Positions 1-5,483 of a stretch of DNA of 5,483 bases are shown here, piece by piece (position 1 is the first letter of the stretch; every line of letters starts with the position of its first letter). The translations under genes were made by a program, and so were the position numbers. The DNA is taken from the NCBI GenBank assembly GCA_905233805.1, contig CAJOER010000171.1:1-5483 (forward strand), read 5' to 3'. This DNA comes from an uncultured Eubacterium sp. (GTDB taxonomy: Bacteria; Bacillota; Clostridia; Oscillospirales; Acutalibacteraceae). The notes beneath the pieces are model-generated. The model did no database searches. It saw nothing but the letters and a program-made list of their open reading frames with translations, and was not told where the DNA came from.

Positions 1-35
1 ATAATGAAGAAATCGCTAAAATGTTCGGGATGTGA
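1..35 (+). CDS. Probable antitoxin, C-terminal end only (5' partial)
   Basis: The third frame reads NEEIAKMFGM followed by TGA at 33-35 and is open to the left edge. A short acidic/hydrophobic ending immediately upstream of a PIN-domain start is what the antitoxin of a VapBC-type type II toxin-antitoxin pair looks like. The last A of the TGA stop is also the A of the ATG at 35-37 (TGATG), an overlap that normally couples toxin translation to antitoxin translation. Only ten codons are visible, so no antitoxin fold (Phd, RelB, AbrB) can be assigned. The call rests mainly on position relative to the PIN fragment. Confidence 0.5.
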   Translation, partial: NEEIAKMFGM

Positions 36-1549
36 TGATCATGCAGGACAGTATAATTTTTGACACTCATATTCTGTTGTGGGCACTTACTGAAGATGAG
101 AAACTCCCTTTACTTGCAAGAGACCTGATACAAGATACAACCAAATACATCTATTACAGTAGTGTATCTATATGGGAAGTTGCCATCAAGTACATGAAGA
201 ATCCCGCAAAAATCAGCAACATTTCTCCTGAGATGCTCATTGAGTATCTTGATTCAATCAGTACGGATATAACACCGCGTTTTAACTATAATAACTGGTT
301 TGAAACGATGGGAAAAGCGAACAGCGAAAGCGTTAAAAAGGACTTTGCCGAGGTGAGCGGCGCGGTTAAAGCTCACGGCATTGAACAGCTTGATTCCTAC
401 GTTATCGACGACTGCTGGAACGATTATAAAGCCAAGTTCTGGTCGCTTAATAAAGGCTTTGGCGAAGGCTTTTCTGAAATTGAAAACCGGCTTGAAGAGG
501 ACGGCTCCTCGCTCGGACTGTGGCTCAGCCCGCGCGGCGGCTACTCCAACGTAAAGAAATTTGCTAAAAAAGTAAGCAGGGCGGGCAACGGCTTTATCAA
601 TCCGTTCAGCGAGGATTTATGCGTTGCCTCAACTAAATACCTTGATTTACTCGGCGACTTTATCGCTGAGAAAACAGAGGAGTATAAGCTCTCTTACTGG
701 AAACTCGACGGCTTTGCGCTTCGCCCCTGCCGTGACGAGAGCCACGACCATATGACGGGCGGCAAGGACGATATGTACCTTGCGACAAATATGGTTGAAA
801 AGTGGATAAAACTCTTTGAAAAGATAAGAAATTCGGGCGAGTGCGGTAAGAAACTCTGGATTAATCTTACCTGCTTCGTAAACCCGTCGCCGTGGTATCT
901 TCAGTGGGTGAATTCAATCTGGCTTCAGAACAGCGAGGATATCGGCTTTTCACAGACGGTTGACGACGAAAAGCAGTTTGACGCCGAGACTACCTACCGC
1001 GACGCAAGATATTACGACGCGTTCTGCCGCCGCAGCGTTCAGCTCCCCGCAAAGGCTGTGTTTAACCACGAGCCGATTTACGCAAAGGGCGCGGACGTTG
1101 AGTATACGGACGAAGAATTTGAAAAATACTTATACTGGAATGCAATAAGAGGCTCCGCCCTTAACGACCTTCATCTTTCCGTTTCAATGATGAACGACGC
1201 AAAGTGGGAATCGCTTAAAAAGGTGATTCAGTTCCAGAAGGATAATTTTGCTATCCTTAAAAACGCGTCATTTATCGGCGGCGACCCGGAGGAGAACAAC
1301 GTTTACGGTTACGTCGGCTGGGACAATAACGAGGGAATAATCGCCCTGAGGAATCCCGACGGCGAAACGGCACCCGTAACCCTTACTCTCAATAAGCTTA
1401 TGGGCGCTGACGAAACGCTTGAGGGCGCAAAAGTTGAAAGTATTTATTCCGAAGTGGAACTTGACTCCGAGGAAACTTACTCGTATAATGATAAGCTGAG
1501 CTTTGAACTTAACGCTTTGGAATTTGTTATAATCAGAATTACAAAATAA
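35..1549 (+). CDS. Chimeric frame: truncated VapC-like PIN toxin fused to a truncated GH36-like (clan GH-D) glycoside hydrolase
   Basis: Start taken at ATG 35 because it overlaps the upstream stop; GTG 32 and ATG 41 are alternatives, and no strong Shine-Dalgarno decides. Residues ~6-78 match a VapC PIN ribonuclease: FDTHILLWAL carries the first acidic metal ligand (D10) and SVSIWEVAIK the second (E48). The frame leaves the family before the DPFDR-type motif and the last acidic residue, so this half should be inactive. From about residue 83 (FNYNNWF) the protein is a (beta/alpha)8 hydrolase resembling alpha-galactosidases: VIDDCW near 122-127, SYWKLDGF with likely nucleophile D225, LWINLTC, and WLQNSEDIGF with candidate acid/base D302. 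A beta-rich C-terminal domain follows from ~423. The N-terminal beta-sandwich and any signal peptide expected for GH36 are absent. The substrate is not predictable. G+C is ~38% before the junction (nt ~260-285) and ~50% after. The signal peptidase gene starts 17 nt downstream. Confidence 0.7.
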   Translation: MIMQDSIIFDTHILLWALTEDEKLPLLARDLIQDTTKYIYYSSVSIWEVAIKYMKNPAKISNISPEMLIEYLDSISTDITPRFNYNNWFETMGKANSESVKKDFAEVSGAVKAHGIEQLDSYVIDDCWNDYKAKFWSLNKGFGEGFSEIENRLEEDGSSLGLWLSPRGGYSNVKKFAKKVSRAGNGFINPFSEDLCVASTKYLDLLGDFIAEKTEEYKLSYWKLDGFALRPCRDESHDHMTGGKDDMYLATNMVEKWIKLFEKIRNSGECGKKLWINLTCFVNPSPWYLQWVNSIWLQNSEDIGFSQTVDDEKQFDAETTYRDARYYDAFCRRSVQLPAKAVFNHEPIYAKGADVEYTDEEFEKYLYWNAIRGSALNDLHLSVSMMNDAKWESLKKVIQFQKDNFAILKNASFIGGDPEENNVYGYVGWDNNEGIIALRNPDGETAPVTLTLNKLMGADETLEGAKVESIYSEVELDSEETYSYNDKLSFELNALEFVIIRITK

Positions 1550-1566
1550 GATTGTGAGATTTAGTT

Positions 1567-2547
1567 ATGAAATGTAAAATCTGCGGTAATGAAGAAATAA
1601 TTGAAGAAAACGGCCAGTTCGTGTGCAAGAGCTGCGGCTGCGTATTCTATGAGGTCCCCGAAGAGGAGGGCGAGGCTGTAATTCAGGAAGCAAAAGACGC
1701 CATTGAGATTAAAGAGGCAGAGGCTGCCGCAAAGAAGGAAGCCGAGGAAAAAGCAGCCGCCGAGGCAGAGGCTGCACTCAAGGCGGAGGAGGAAAGGCTC
1801 GCTCAGGCTGCGCTTGAAGAGTATGAGAGAACTCCGATAGAGGAGACTGAGCCTAAGATATTTGAAGAGGGCGAACCTCTTTACGAGGCGGAAAAAATGG
1901 CTGACGAGCCTGTTGAAGAAGAAATAAGTGAGGAAACTCCCGAAGAGGCAGAAGCTGAGGAAGGGGAGGAAGTTAAGAAAAAGAAATCAGTGCTGCGCGA
2001 AGTGCTTGATTTCTGTTTCCCGATTATTATTGCGCTTATCGTTGCAATGCTCCTTAAAACCTTCGTTTTCGCCAACGCTCAGGTTCCTACGGGTTCGATG
2101 CTCAATACTATTCAGGAGGGCGACAGAATTATCGCAAGCCGTCTTGAATATAATTTCCACGAGCCTGAAAGATATGATATTATTATCTTTAAGTTCCCTG
2201 ACGACGTTGCCGCTCATAAAGAGGACCCGACCGTTAAGGTTGAATACTTTGTAAAAAGAGTTATCGGCCTTCCCGGAGAAACGGTAACGATAGTTAACGG
2301 CGTAGTTTACGTAACCGATAAGGACGGAAAGTCAACTCAGCTTGAGGACGATTTTGTAACCGCGTGTACCCCGACGGGCAACTACGGACCTTACGAGGTC
2401 CCCGAGGACAGCTATTTCGTATTGGGCGATAACCGCGAATACTCGGTTGACTCGCGTTTCTGGAGCACCACAAATTACGTTGACAAAGACCTGATTATCG
2501 GCAAGGTTAAATTCAGATACTATCCTTCAGTAGGAAAGATAGAATAA
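1567..2547 (+). CDS. lepB: Type I signal peptidase with N-terminal zinc ribbon and acidic linker
   Basis: This 326-residue protein is a membrane serine protease of family S26 that removes signal peptides from exported proteins at the outer face of the cytoplasmic membrane. Residues 149-169 form the single membrane anchor. The nucleophile is S177 in VPTGSM, the general base is K230 in YFVKRVIGLPGE, and box E is GDNREYSVDSR at 287-297, so the catalytic set is complete. The N-terminus is unusual: CxxC at 3/6 and CxxC at 20/23 with another Cys at 25 make a small zinc ribbon. Residues ~30-138 are Glu/Ala/Lys-rich, probably helical or coiled-coil, ending in a KKKK stop-transfer-like cluster before the anchor. 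With the catalytic domain outside, this extension lies in the cytoplasm. Common Gram-positive homologues are about 180-200 residues and lack it. The ribosome site is weak (GTGAG, 8 nt before ATG). A terminator hairpin begins at the stop codon. The peptidase assignment is firm; the role of the extension is unknown. Confidence 0.95.
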   Translation: MKCKICGNEEIIEENGQFVCKSCGCVFYEVPEEEGEAVIQEAKDAIEIKEAEAAAKKEAEEKAAAEAEAALKAEEERLAQAALEEYERTPIEETEPKIFEEGEPLYEAEKMADEPVEEEISEETPEEAEAEEGEEVKKKKSVLREVLDFCFPIIIALIVAMLLKTFVFANAQVPTGSMLNTIQEGDRIIASRLEYNFHEPERYDIIIFKFPDDVAAHKEDPTVKVEYFVKRVIGLPGETVTIVNGVVYVTDKDGKSTQLEDDFVTACTPTGNYGPYEVPEDSYFVLGDNREYSVDSRFWSTTNYVDKDLIIGKVKFRYYPSVGKIE

Positions 2548-2576
2548 AATACGGGGCTGGTGCCCCGTATTTTTTT
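2546..2576 (+). terminator. Rho-independent terminator after the signal peptidase gene
   Basis: A perfect stem pairs AAAATACGGGGC (2546-2557) with GCCCCGTATTTT (2562-2573) around a TGGT loop. The run of T from 2570 to 2576 continues past the stem. The left arm starts inside the TAA stop of lepB. It should end the upstream transcript and insulate it from the promoter that begins at 2578. Confidence 0.93.
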
Positions 2577-2577
2577 A

Positions 2578-2605
2578 TTGACATTTATTAACTATTGTGT
2601 ATAAT
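2578..2605 (+). promoter_or_regulatory. Sigma-A/sigma-70 type promoter for the ECF S-component gene
   Basis: A consensus -35 TTGACA at 2578-2583 is followed after 16 nt by a consensus -10 TATAAT at 2600-2605. A second overlapping TATAAT (2605-2610) would have a 21-nt spacer and is less likely. Transcription would begin near 2612, giving a leader of about 77 nt. The promoter starts two bases after the T-tract of the preceding terminator, so the S-component gene is its own transcription unit. Confidence 0.85.
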
Positions 2606-2611
2606 ATAATC

Positions 2612-2689
2612 GCATTGTATCCGTTGAGAGAAATTGAAGCTCTCGGGAGGCACGCCTCTCTGGAACAGTAGCAGAAAGGAAAACTCAAT
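2612..2689 (+). promoter_or_regulatory. Structured 5' leader with ribosome binding site
   Basis: Two adjacent hairpins can be drawn: GAGAG (2626-2630) with CTCTC (2640-2644) around a 9-nt loop, and GGGAGG (2645-2650) with CCTCTC (2655-2660, one G-U pair) around CACG. The CTCTC at 2656-2660 could instead pair with GAGAG at 2626-2630. The CCTCTCT segment is complementary to the Shine-Dalgarno AGAAAGG (2673-2679) with one mismatch. The site lies 10 nt before the ATG at 2690. I do not recognise any named riboswitch class (it does not resemble FMN, TPP, THF or preQ1 consensus as I know them). The pairings are seen in the sequence; a regulatory role is inference. Confidence 0.45.
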
Positions 2690-3213
2690 ATGAACGAAAA
2701 GACGAAGAAAATTGTCGGAATCGGTATTTTTACCGCGATTGTCGTTGTGCTTCAGCTCCTCGGCAGCTTTATCAGATTCGGTACCTTTTCAATCTCTCTC
2801 GTGCTTATCCCGATAGTAGTCGGCGCGGCTCTGTACGGAATCGGCGCGGGCGCATGGCTCGGCCTTGCCTTCGGTATTGCACGGTAGTGACCGTACTTTT
2901 AAAGGGCGCTGTTGCAGGTCTTGCGGCAGGCGCAGTCTATAAGCTGATTGAAAAGAAAAATACCCTCTTCGCGGCAATATGCGCGGGCGTTACGGCTCCC
3001 GTGGTTAATACAGGAATATTCCTTATCGGATGTCTTATCTTCTTTATGCCGACTATTAACGAGTGGGCGGCGGCTGCCGGTATGGAAAGCGCGGGAAAGT
3101 TTATGATTTTCGGTCTTGTGGGACTTAACTTCCTCATTGAACTCGCGATTAACCTTGTGCTCAGTTCAGCTATTGTTAAGCTAATCAGCCTCGGTAAAAA
3201 GGAAATAAAATAA
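2690..3213 (+). pseudogene. ECF transporter S component, interrupted by an out-of-frame internal deletion
   Basis: S components are small membrane proteins that bind a vitamin or other micronutrient and dock on a shared EcfT/EcfA energizing module. The first frame (63 residues to 2878) has a positive N-terminus and helices typical of the family, including FTAIVVVLQLLGSFIRFG and LVLIPIVVGAALYGIGAGAW. It runs into TAG at 2885-2887. The family sequence resumes at 2881 in another frame as TVVTVLLKGAVAGLAAG, then PVVNTGIFLIGC and MIFGLVGLNFLIELAINLVL, ending at TAA 3211-3213 (110 residues). The loop between these blocks, around 17-20 residues in relatives I remember, is missing. Restoring the frame needs a loss of 3k+1 bases. 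63+110 plus that loop gives ~190 residues, normal for the family. The substrate cannot be told from sequence. No EcfA/EcfT genes are in view. The start at 2690 is fixed by AGAAAGG and a strong promoter. Confidence 0.8.
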
Positions 3214-3215
3214 TT

Positions 3216-3245
3216 AAAAGCGTTGTCGTTTGACAACGCTTTTTT
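3216..3245. terminator. Bidirectional terminator between convergent genes
   Basis: A perfect 12-bp stem pairs AAAAGCGTTGTC (3216-3227) with GACAACGCTTTT (3232-3243) around GTTT. T-runs flank it on both strands: TTTTTT at 3240-3245 on plus, and CTTTTAATTA reading on minus. It sits three bases after the S-component stop (3213) and abuts the minus-strand dehydrogenase stop (3246-3244). One hairpin therefore serves both convergent units. Confidence 0.9.
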
Positions 3246-4804
3246 AATGTTCGTCGGTAAGCACCGCGTGGGCGCATTTTATTCCGTCGCACGCTGCGGA
3301 AACTATTCCGCCCGCGTAGCCCGCGCCCTCGCCGCAGGGGTAAACGCCTCTTATATTACACTGTAAAAACTCGTCTCTTATTATTCTTACGCTGCTTGAA
3401 CTTCTCGTTTCGGGAGCAGTAAGCACCGCGTCATAAAGCGCGAAGCCGTTTAGTTTTTCGTCCATTTTGACTATTGCGTCGCGCATTGTATGAGTGACCT
3501 TTTCGGGAAGGCATTCGTCGAGCTTTGTGAGCGTTACACCTATCGGATAAGTCGGCTCAACCCCGCCGAGCGAATTCGATTTTTCGCCCTTTAAAAAGTC
3601 GCCGACAAGCTGTGCCGGAGCCTTGTAATTTCCGCCCGCAAGCTCATACGCTCTGTGCTCAATTTCGCGCTGATAGTATATGCCCGAAAGGGGATGCTCG
3701 CTCGGGAAATCCTTCGGCTCAATGCCGACAAGAAGCGCGGAATTCGCGTTTTTTCCGTCCCTTGCAAGCGAACTCATACCGTTTACTATTACGCCCTCTT
3801 TTTCACTCGCGGCGGCAACAACCGTACCGCCCGGGCACATACAGAAGGTGTACGCGCCGCGCTCGTGAAGTCCGTGGCAGGCGAACTTGTAATCCGCCGC
3901 GCCGAGCTTTTCGTGCTCGGCGAATTTTCCGTACTGCGCCTTGTTTATAAGGCTCTGCGGGTGCTCAATTCTCGCACCCACCGAAAACGCCTTCTGAATA
4001 ATCTCAACGCCCGAGTTGAAGAGCATTTCAACCGTATCGCGCGCGCTGTGGCCTATCGCCATAATAACGCTGTCGGTTTCAATATCGAAGCGTTTGCCGT
4101 CCTGAATACAGGTGACGCCGTGAACGAAGCCGTTTGCATAAATCAGCTTTTCAAGTTTGCAGTTGAGCCGTACCTCGCCGCCGAGTCTTTCAATCTTTTT
4201 GCGGATGTTTTTAACAACTACGGCGAGCCTGTCCGTGCCGATATGAGGCTTAGCGGAATAGAGAATTTCCTCGGGCGCGCCCGCCTCGTAAAGTTCGTCG
4301 AGCACCTTGCGGATATAGGGGCTTTTTATACCCGTCGTGAGCTTTCCGTCGGAGAAAGTTCCCGCTCCGCCTTCGCCGAACTGAACGTTCGTTTACGTCC
4401 CTCGTGCGCTCGTCAATGCCCTTGCCGCGTTCAAGTATAATCGGGCGCAGTCCCGCCTCGGCAAGGACTATACCCGCAAGCATACCTGCGGGGCCGAAGC
4501 CGACCACTATCGGGCGGAATTCGCTCTTTCTCTGACAGGCGGGAACCTCGTAAACATAGGGCTTTGCAAGGCTTACCTTGTTCGATTTACACTTTCTCGT
4601 AATCTGCTCCTCGTCGAGGGCGATTTCAACGTCGACGCTGTAAGTAAAATGAACGTCATCTTTCTTTCTCGCGTCAATGCTCTTCTTGTAAATCGTAAGG
4701 GATTTTATGTATTTTTCGTTTATTTTCAGTATTTTTGAAGCTTTCGCCGAAAGGAGGCTTTCCTCCTCGTCAAGCGAAAGCTTAATCTCGTTAATTCTTA
4801 TCAT
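3244..4804 (-). pseudogene. COG2509-type FAD-dependent dehydrogenase, frame-disrupted near residue 139
   Basis: The gene reads from ATG 4804 to TAA 3246-3244. The N-terminal segment has the family's opening MIRINEIKL, a basic KKSIDARKKDDV block and the FAD-binding Rossmann motif VVGFGPAGMLAG (100-111) with ILERG ending the second strand. After DERTRDVNE (E139, ending at 4388) the frame turns to unrelated Arg-rich residues. The expected sequence resumes at 4386 in another frame as VQFGEGGAGTFSDGKLTTG. It continues through AIGHSARDT, ADYKFACHG, YTFCMCPGG, NYKAPAQLVGDFLKG and GEGAGYAGGI to the stop (380 residues). The segment normally between (a FWKTGxLNxxSN-like stretch, about 12 residues) is absent. 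Restoring the frame needs a loss of 3k+2 bases, e.g. 35. 139+380+12 gives ~531, normal for the family. The physiological substrate is unknown. The start overlaps the upstream flavoprotein by 14 nt, implying coupled translation, and no strong ribosome site is visible. Confidence 0.87.
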
Positions 4805-5483
4805 AATTATATTCTTTGCTTACAATTTTTTCAGCCGCTTTGACCGCGCTTAAAAATGCGAAATTGAGATTATATCCGCCGCATTTGAACTGCCTGTCGG
4901 TAAGCTCGCCGATAATGTAAAGATTTTCGTTTTTATCCGATTCGCAGCTGTCGCTGAGTTCGCTAACGGGTATGCCTCCGCTTGTAATCTGGGCGAAGGA
5001 ATAACCCTTCGTTCCCGTGATAATAAGGCGCCAGTTTTTGGCGTAAGACGCCGTTTTTTCTTTATTTCCGCCCGACTGCCTGTCAAGAATGGAGCAGAGC
5101 TTCTGCGGTAAAATACCTTCAAGGCTGCCGAATTCTTCTATGTGCTTTTCAAGTTCCGAAACGCTCATATTCGGAACGAAGTCGATTATTGCAACCGTCC
5201 TGTCCTCGCCGCTTTTAAGGCGCCTGTCGCTGACGTGGTGGGAGAGGTCCATAGTGACTATTCCCGAAATGCCGTAATCGGTGAAAAGAAGCTCGCCGAA
5301 AGCGGTTTCAAGGAGCTTTCCGTTTGTTTCAATCGACACGTTGCACTTCGTCCTCACGCCTTTGAGCGCGCGGCAGTTTTTGCTTGAAGATATAAGCTGA
5401 ACGAGGGCGGGGGAAAGCTCCGTTACGCTGTGGCCGAGCATTTTTGAAAGCTCGTAGCCCGAACCGTCGCAGCCGAGCTTCTT
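4791..5483 (-). CDS. BaiN/HI0933-like NAD(P)/FAD-dependent flavoprotein, C-terminal part (5' partial)
   Basis: The frame is open from the right edge. The 14 codons before the ATG at 5441 read KKLGCDGSGYELSK, matching the conserved lead-in to the LGH(S/T)V..LSPALV block, so the gene starts outside the window and ATG 5441 is internal. Visible are 230 residues of a family usually about 400 long: LSPALVQL, LKGV, GELLFTDYGISG, the LPQKL helix region, WRLIITGTKGYSFAQITSGG, and the C-terminal flavin-contact motif GGYNLNFAF. The dinucleotide-binding N-terminus is outside. Relatives are annotated as BaiN, HI0933-like or aminoacetone-oxidase-like flavoproteins, and those names should not be taken as a proven reaction here. 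The middle (FVPNMSVSELEKHIEEF onward) is shorter than in relatives I recall but stays in frame. TAA at 4793-4791 lies inside the start of the next flavoprotein gene (14-nt overlap), so the two form one operon. Confidence 0.88.
   Translation of the reverse strand, partial: KKLGCDGSGYELSKMLGHSVTELSPALVQLISSSKNCRALKGVRTKCNVSIETNGKLLETAFGELLFTDYGISGIVTMDLSHHVSDRRLKSGEDRTVAIIDFVPNMSVSELEKHIEEFGSLEGILPQKLCSILDRQSGGNKEKTASYAKNWRLIITGTKGYSFAQITSGGIPVSELSDSCESDKNENLYIIGELTDRQFKCGGYNLNFAFLSAVKAAEKIVSKEYNYDKN

Noticed and set aside
35..280. A functional VapC toxin next to its antitoxin
   Set aside because: Only the first two acidic PIN residues are present; the DPFDR-type motif and the last acidic residue are missing because the sequence changes to hydrolase. 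The nuclease should be inactive.
1683..1980. Glu/Ala-rich stretch of lepB as a DNA tandem repeat
   Set aside because: The codons GAG/GAA/GCA/GCC recur by composition, but I see no repeated unit of constant length. It is better read as a low-complexity acidic helix.
2605..2610. Second TATAAT as the main -10 element
   Set aside because: It would need a 21-nt spacer to TTGACA; the first TATAAT (2600-2605) has an acceptable 16-nt spacer.
2870..2890. Programmed ribosomal frameshift in the S-component gene
   Set aside because: There is no slippery heptamer, and a frameshift alone would not supply the missing loop residues. A deletion explains both the frame change and the gap.
3655..4440. A long plus-strand open frame (261 codons) antisense to the dehydrogenase gene
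   Set aside because: The minus strand encodes unmistakable family motifs over the same bases, there is no ribosome site or promoter for the plus frame, and its translation resembles nothing recognisable. It is a mirror frame of G/C-biased codons.
1..5483. CRISPR array, tRNA/rRNA, insertion sequence ends or a defence island
   Set aside because: No regularly spaced repeats, no tRNA-like cloverleaf or rRNA segments, and no transposase or flanking inverted repeats were seen by eye on either strand.

Overview
The window looks like a chromosomal or metagenome-derived piece from a Gram-positive anaerobe of the class Clostridia, most likely a gut or rumen Oscillospirales/Ruminococcaceae-type organism. 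This rests on the protein families (clostridial-type signal peptidase I, an ECF-transporter S component, a neighbouring pair of BaiN-like and COG2509-like flavoproteins), roughly 50% G+C coding DNA, a strong TTGACA/TATAAT promoter and short GC-stem/T-tract terminators. Species cannot be named from the sequence.

Layout. Bases 1-35 hold the last codons of a probable antitoxin. It overlaps, through TGATG, a 504-codon reading frame whose first ~78 residues are a cut-off VapC-like PIN toxin. The rest is the catalytic barrel and C-terminal domain of a clan GH-D (GH36-like) glycoside hydrolase. Seventeen bases later comes a complete type I signal peptidase with an unusual cytoplasmic N-terminus: a four/five-cysteine zinc ribbon followed by about 105 Glu/Ala-rich residues. 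A strong terminator follows, then a good sigma-A-type promoter and a structured ~77-nt leader for an ECF S-component gene, which is broken by an internal deletion. A bidirectional terminator separates this from two convergent minus-strand genes. In transcription order these are the C-terminal part of a BaiN/HI0933-like flavoprotein running in from the right edge, and a COG2509-type FAD-dependent dehydrogenase that overlaps it by 14 nt and is also frame-disrupted.

How it fits together. The two flavoproteins form one translationally coupled unit. The hydrolase frame and the signal peptidase are probably co-transcribed by position, without an obvious shared pathway. The S component has its own promoter. 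The most striking property is that three of the genes contain abrupt discontinuities: an in-frame chimera of two truncated genes and two out-of-frame internal losses of a few tens of bases. Each family's conserved sequence stops and resumes further along. Either this is real decay/rearrangement or the assembled sequence has dropped and joined segments; reads across the three junctions would decide. I see no CRISPR array, tRNA, rRNA, insertion sequence or complete novel defence system.
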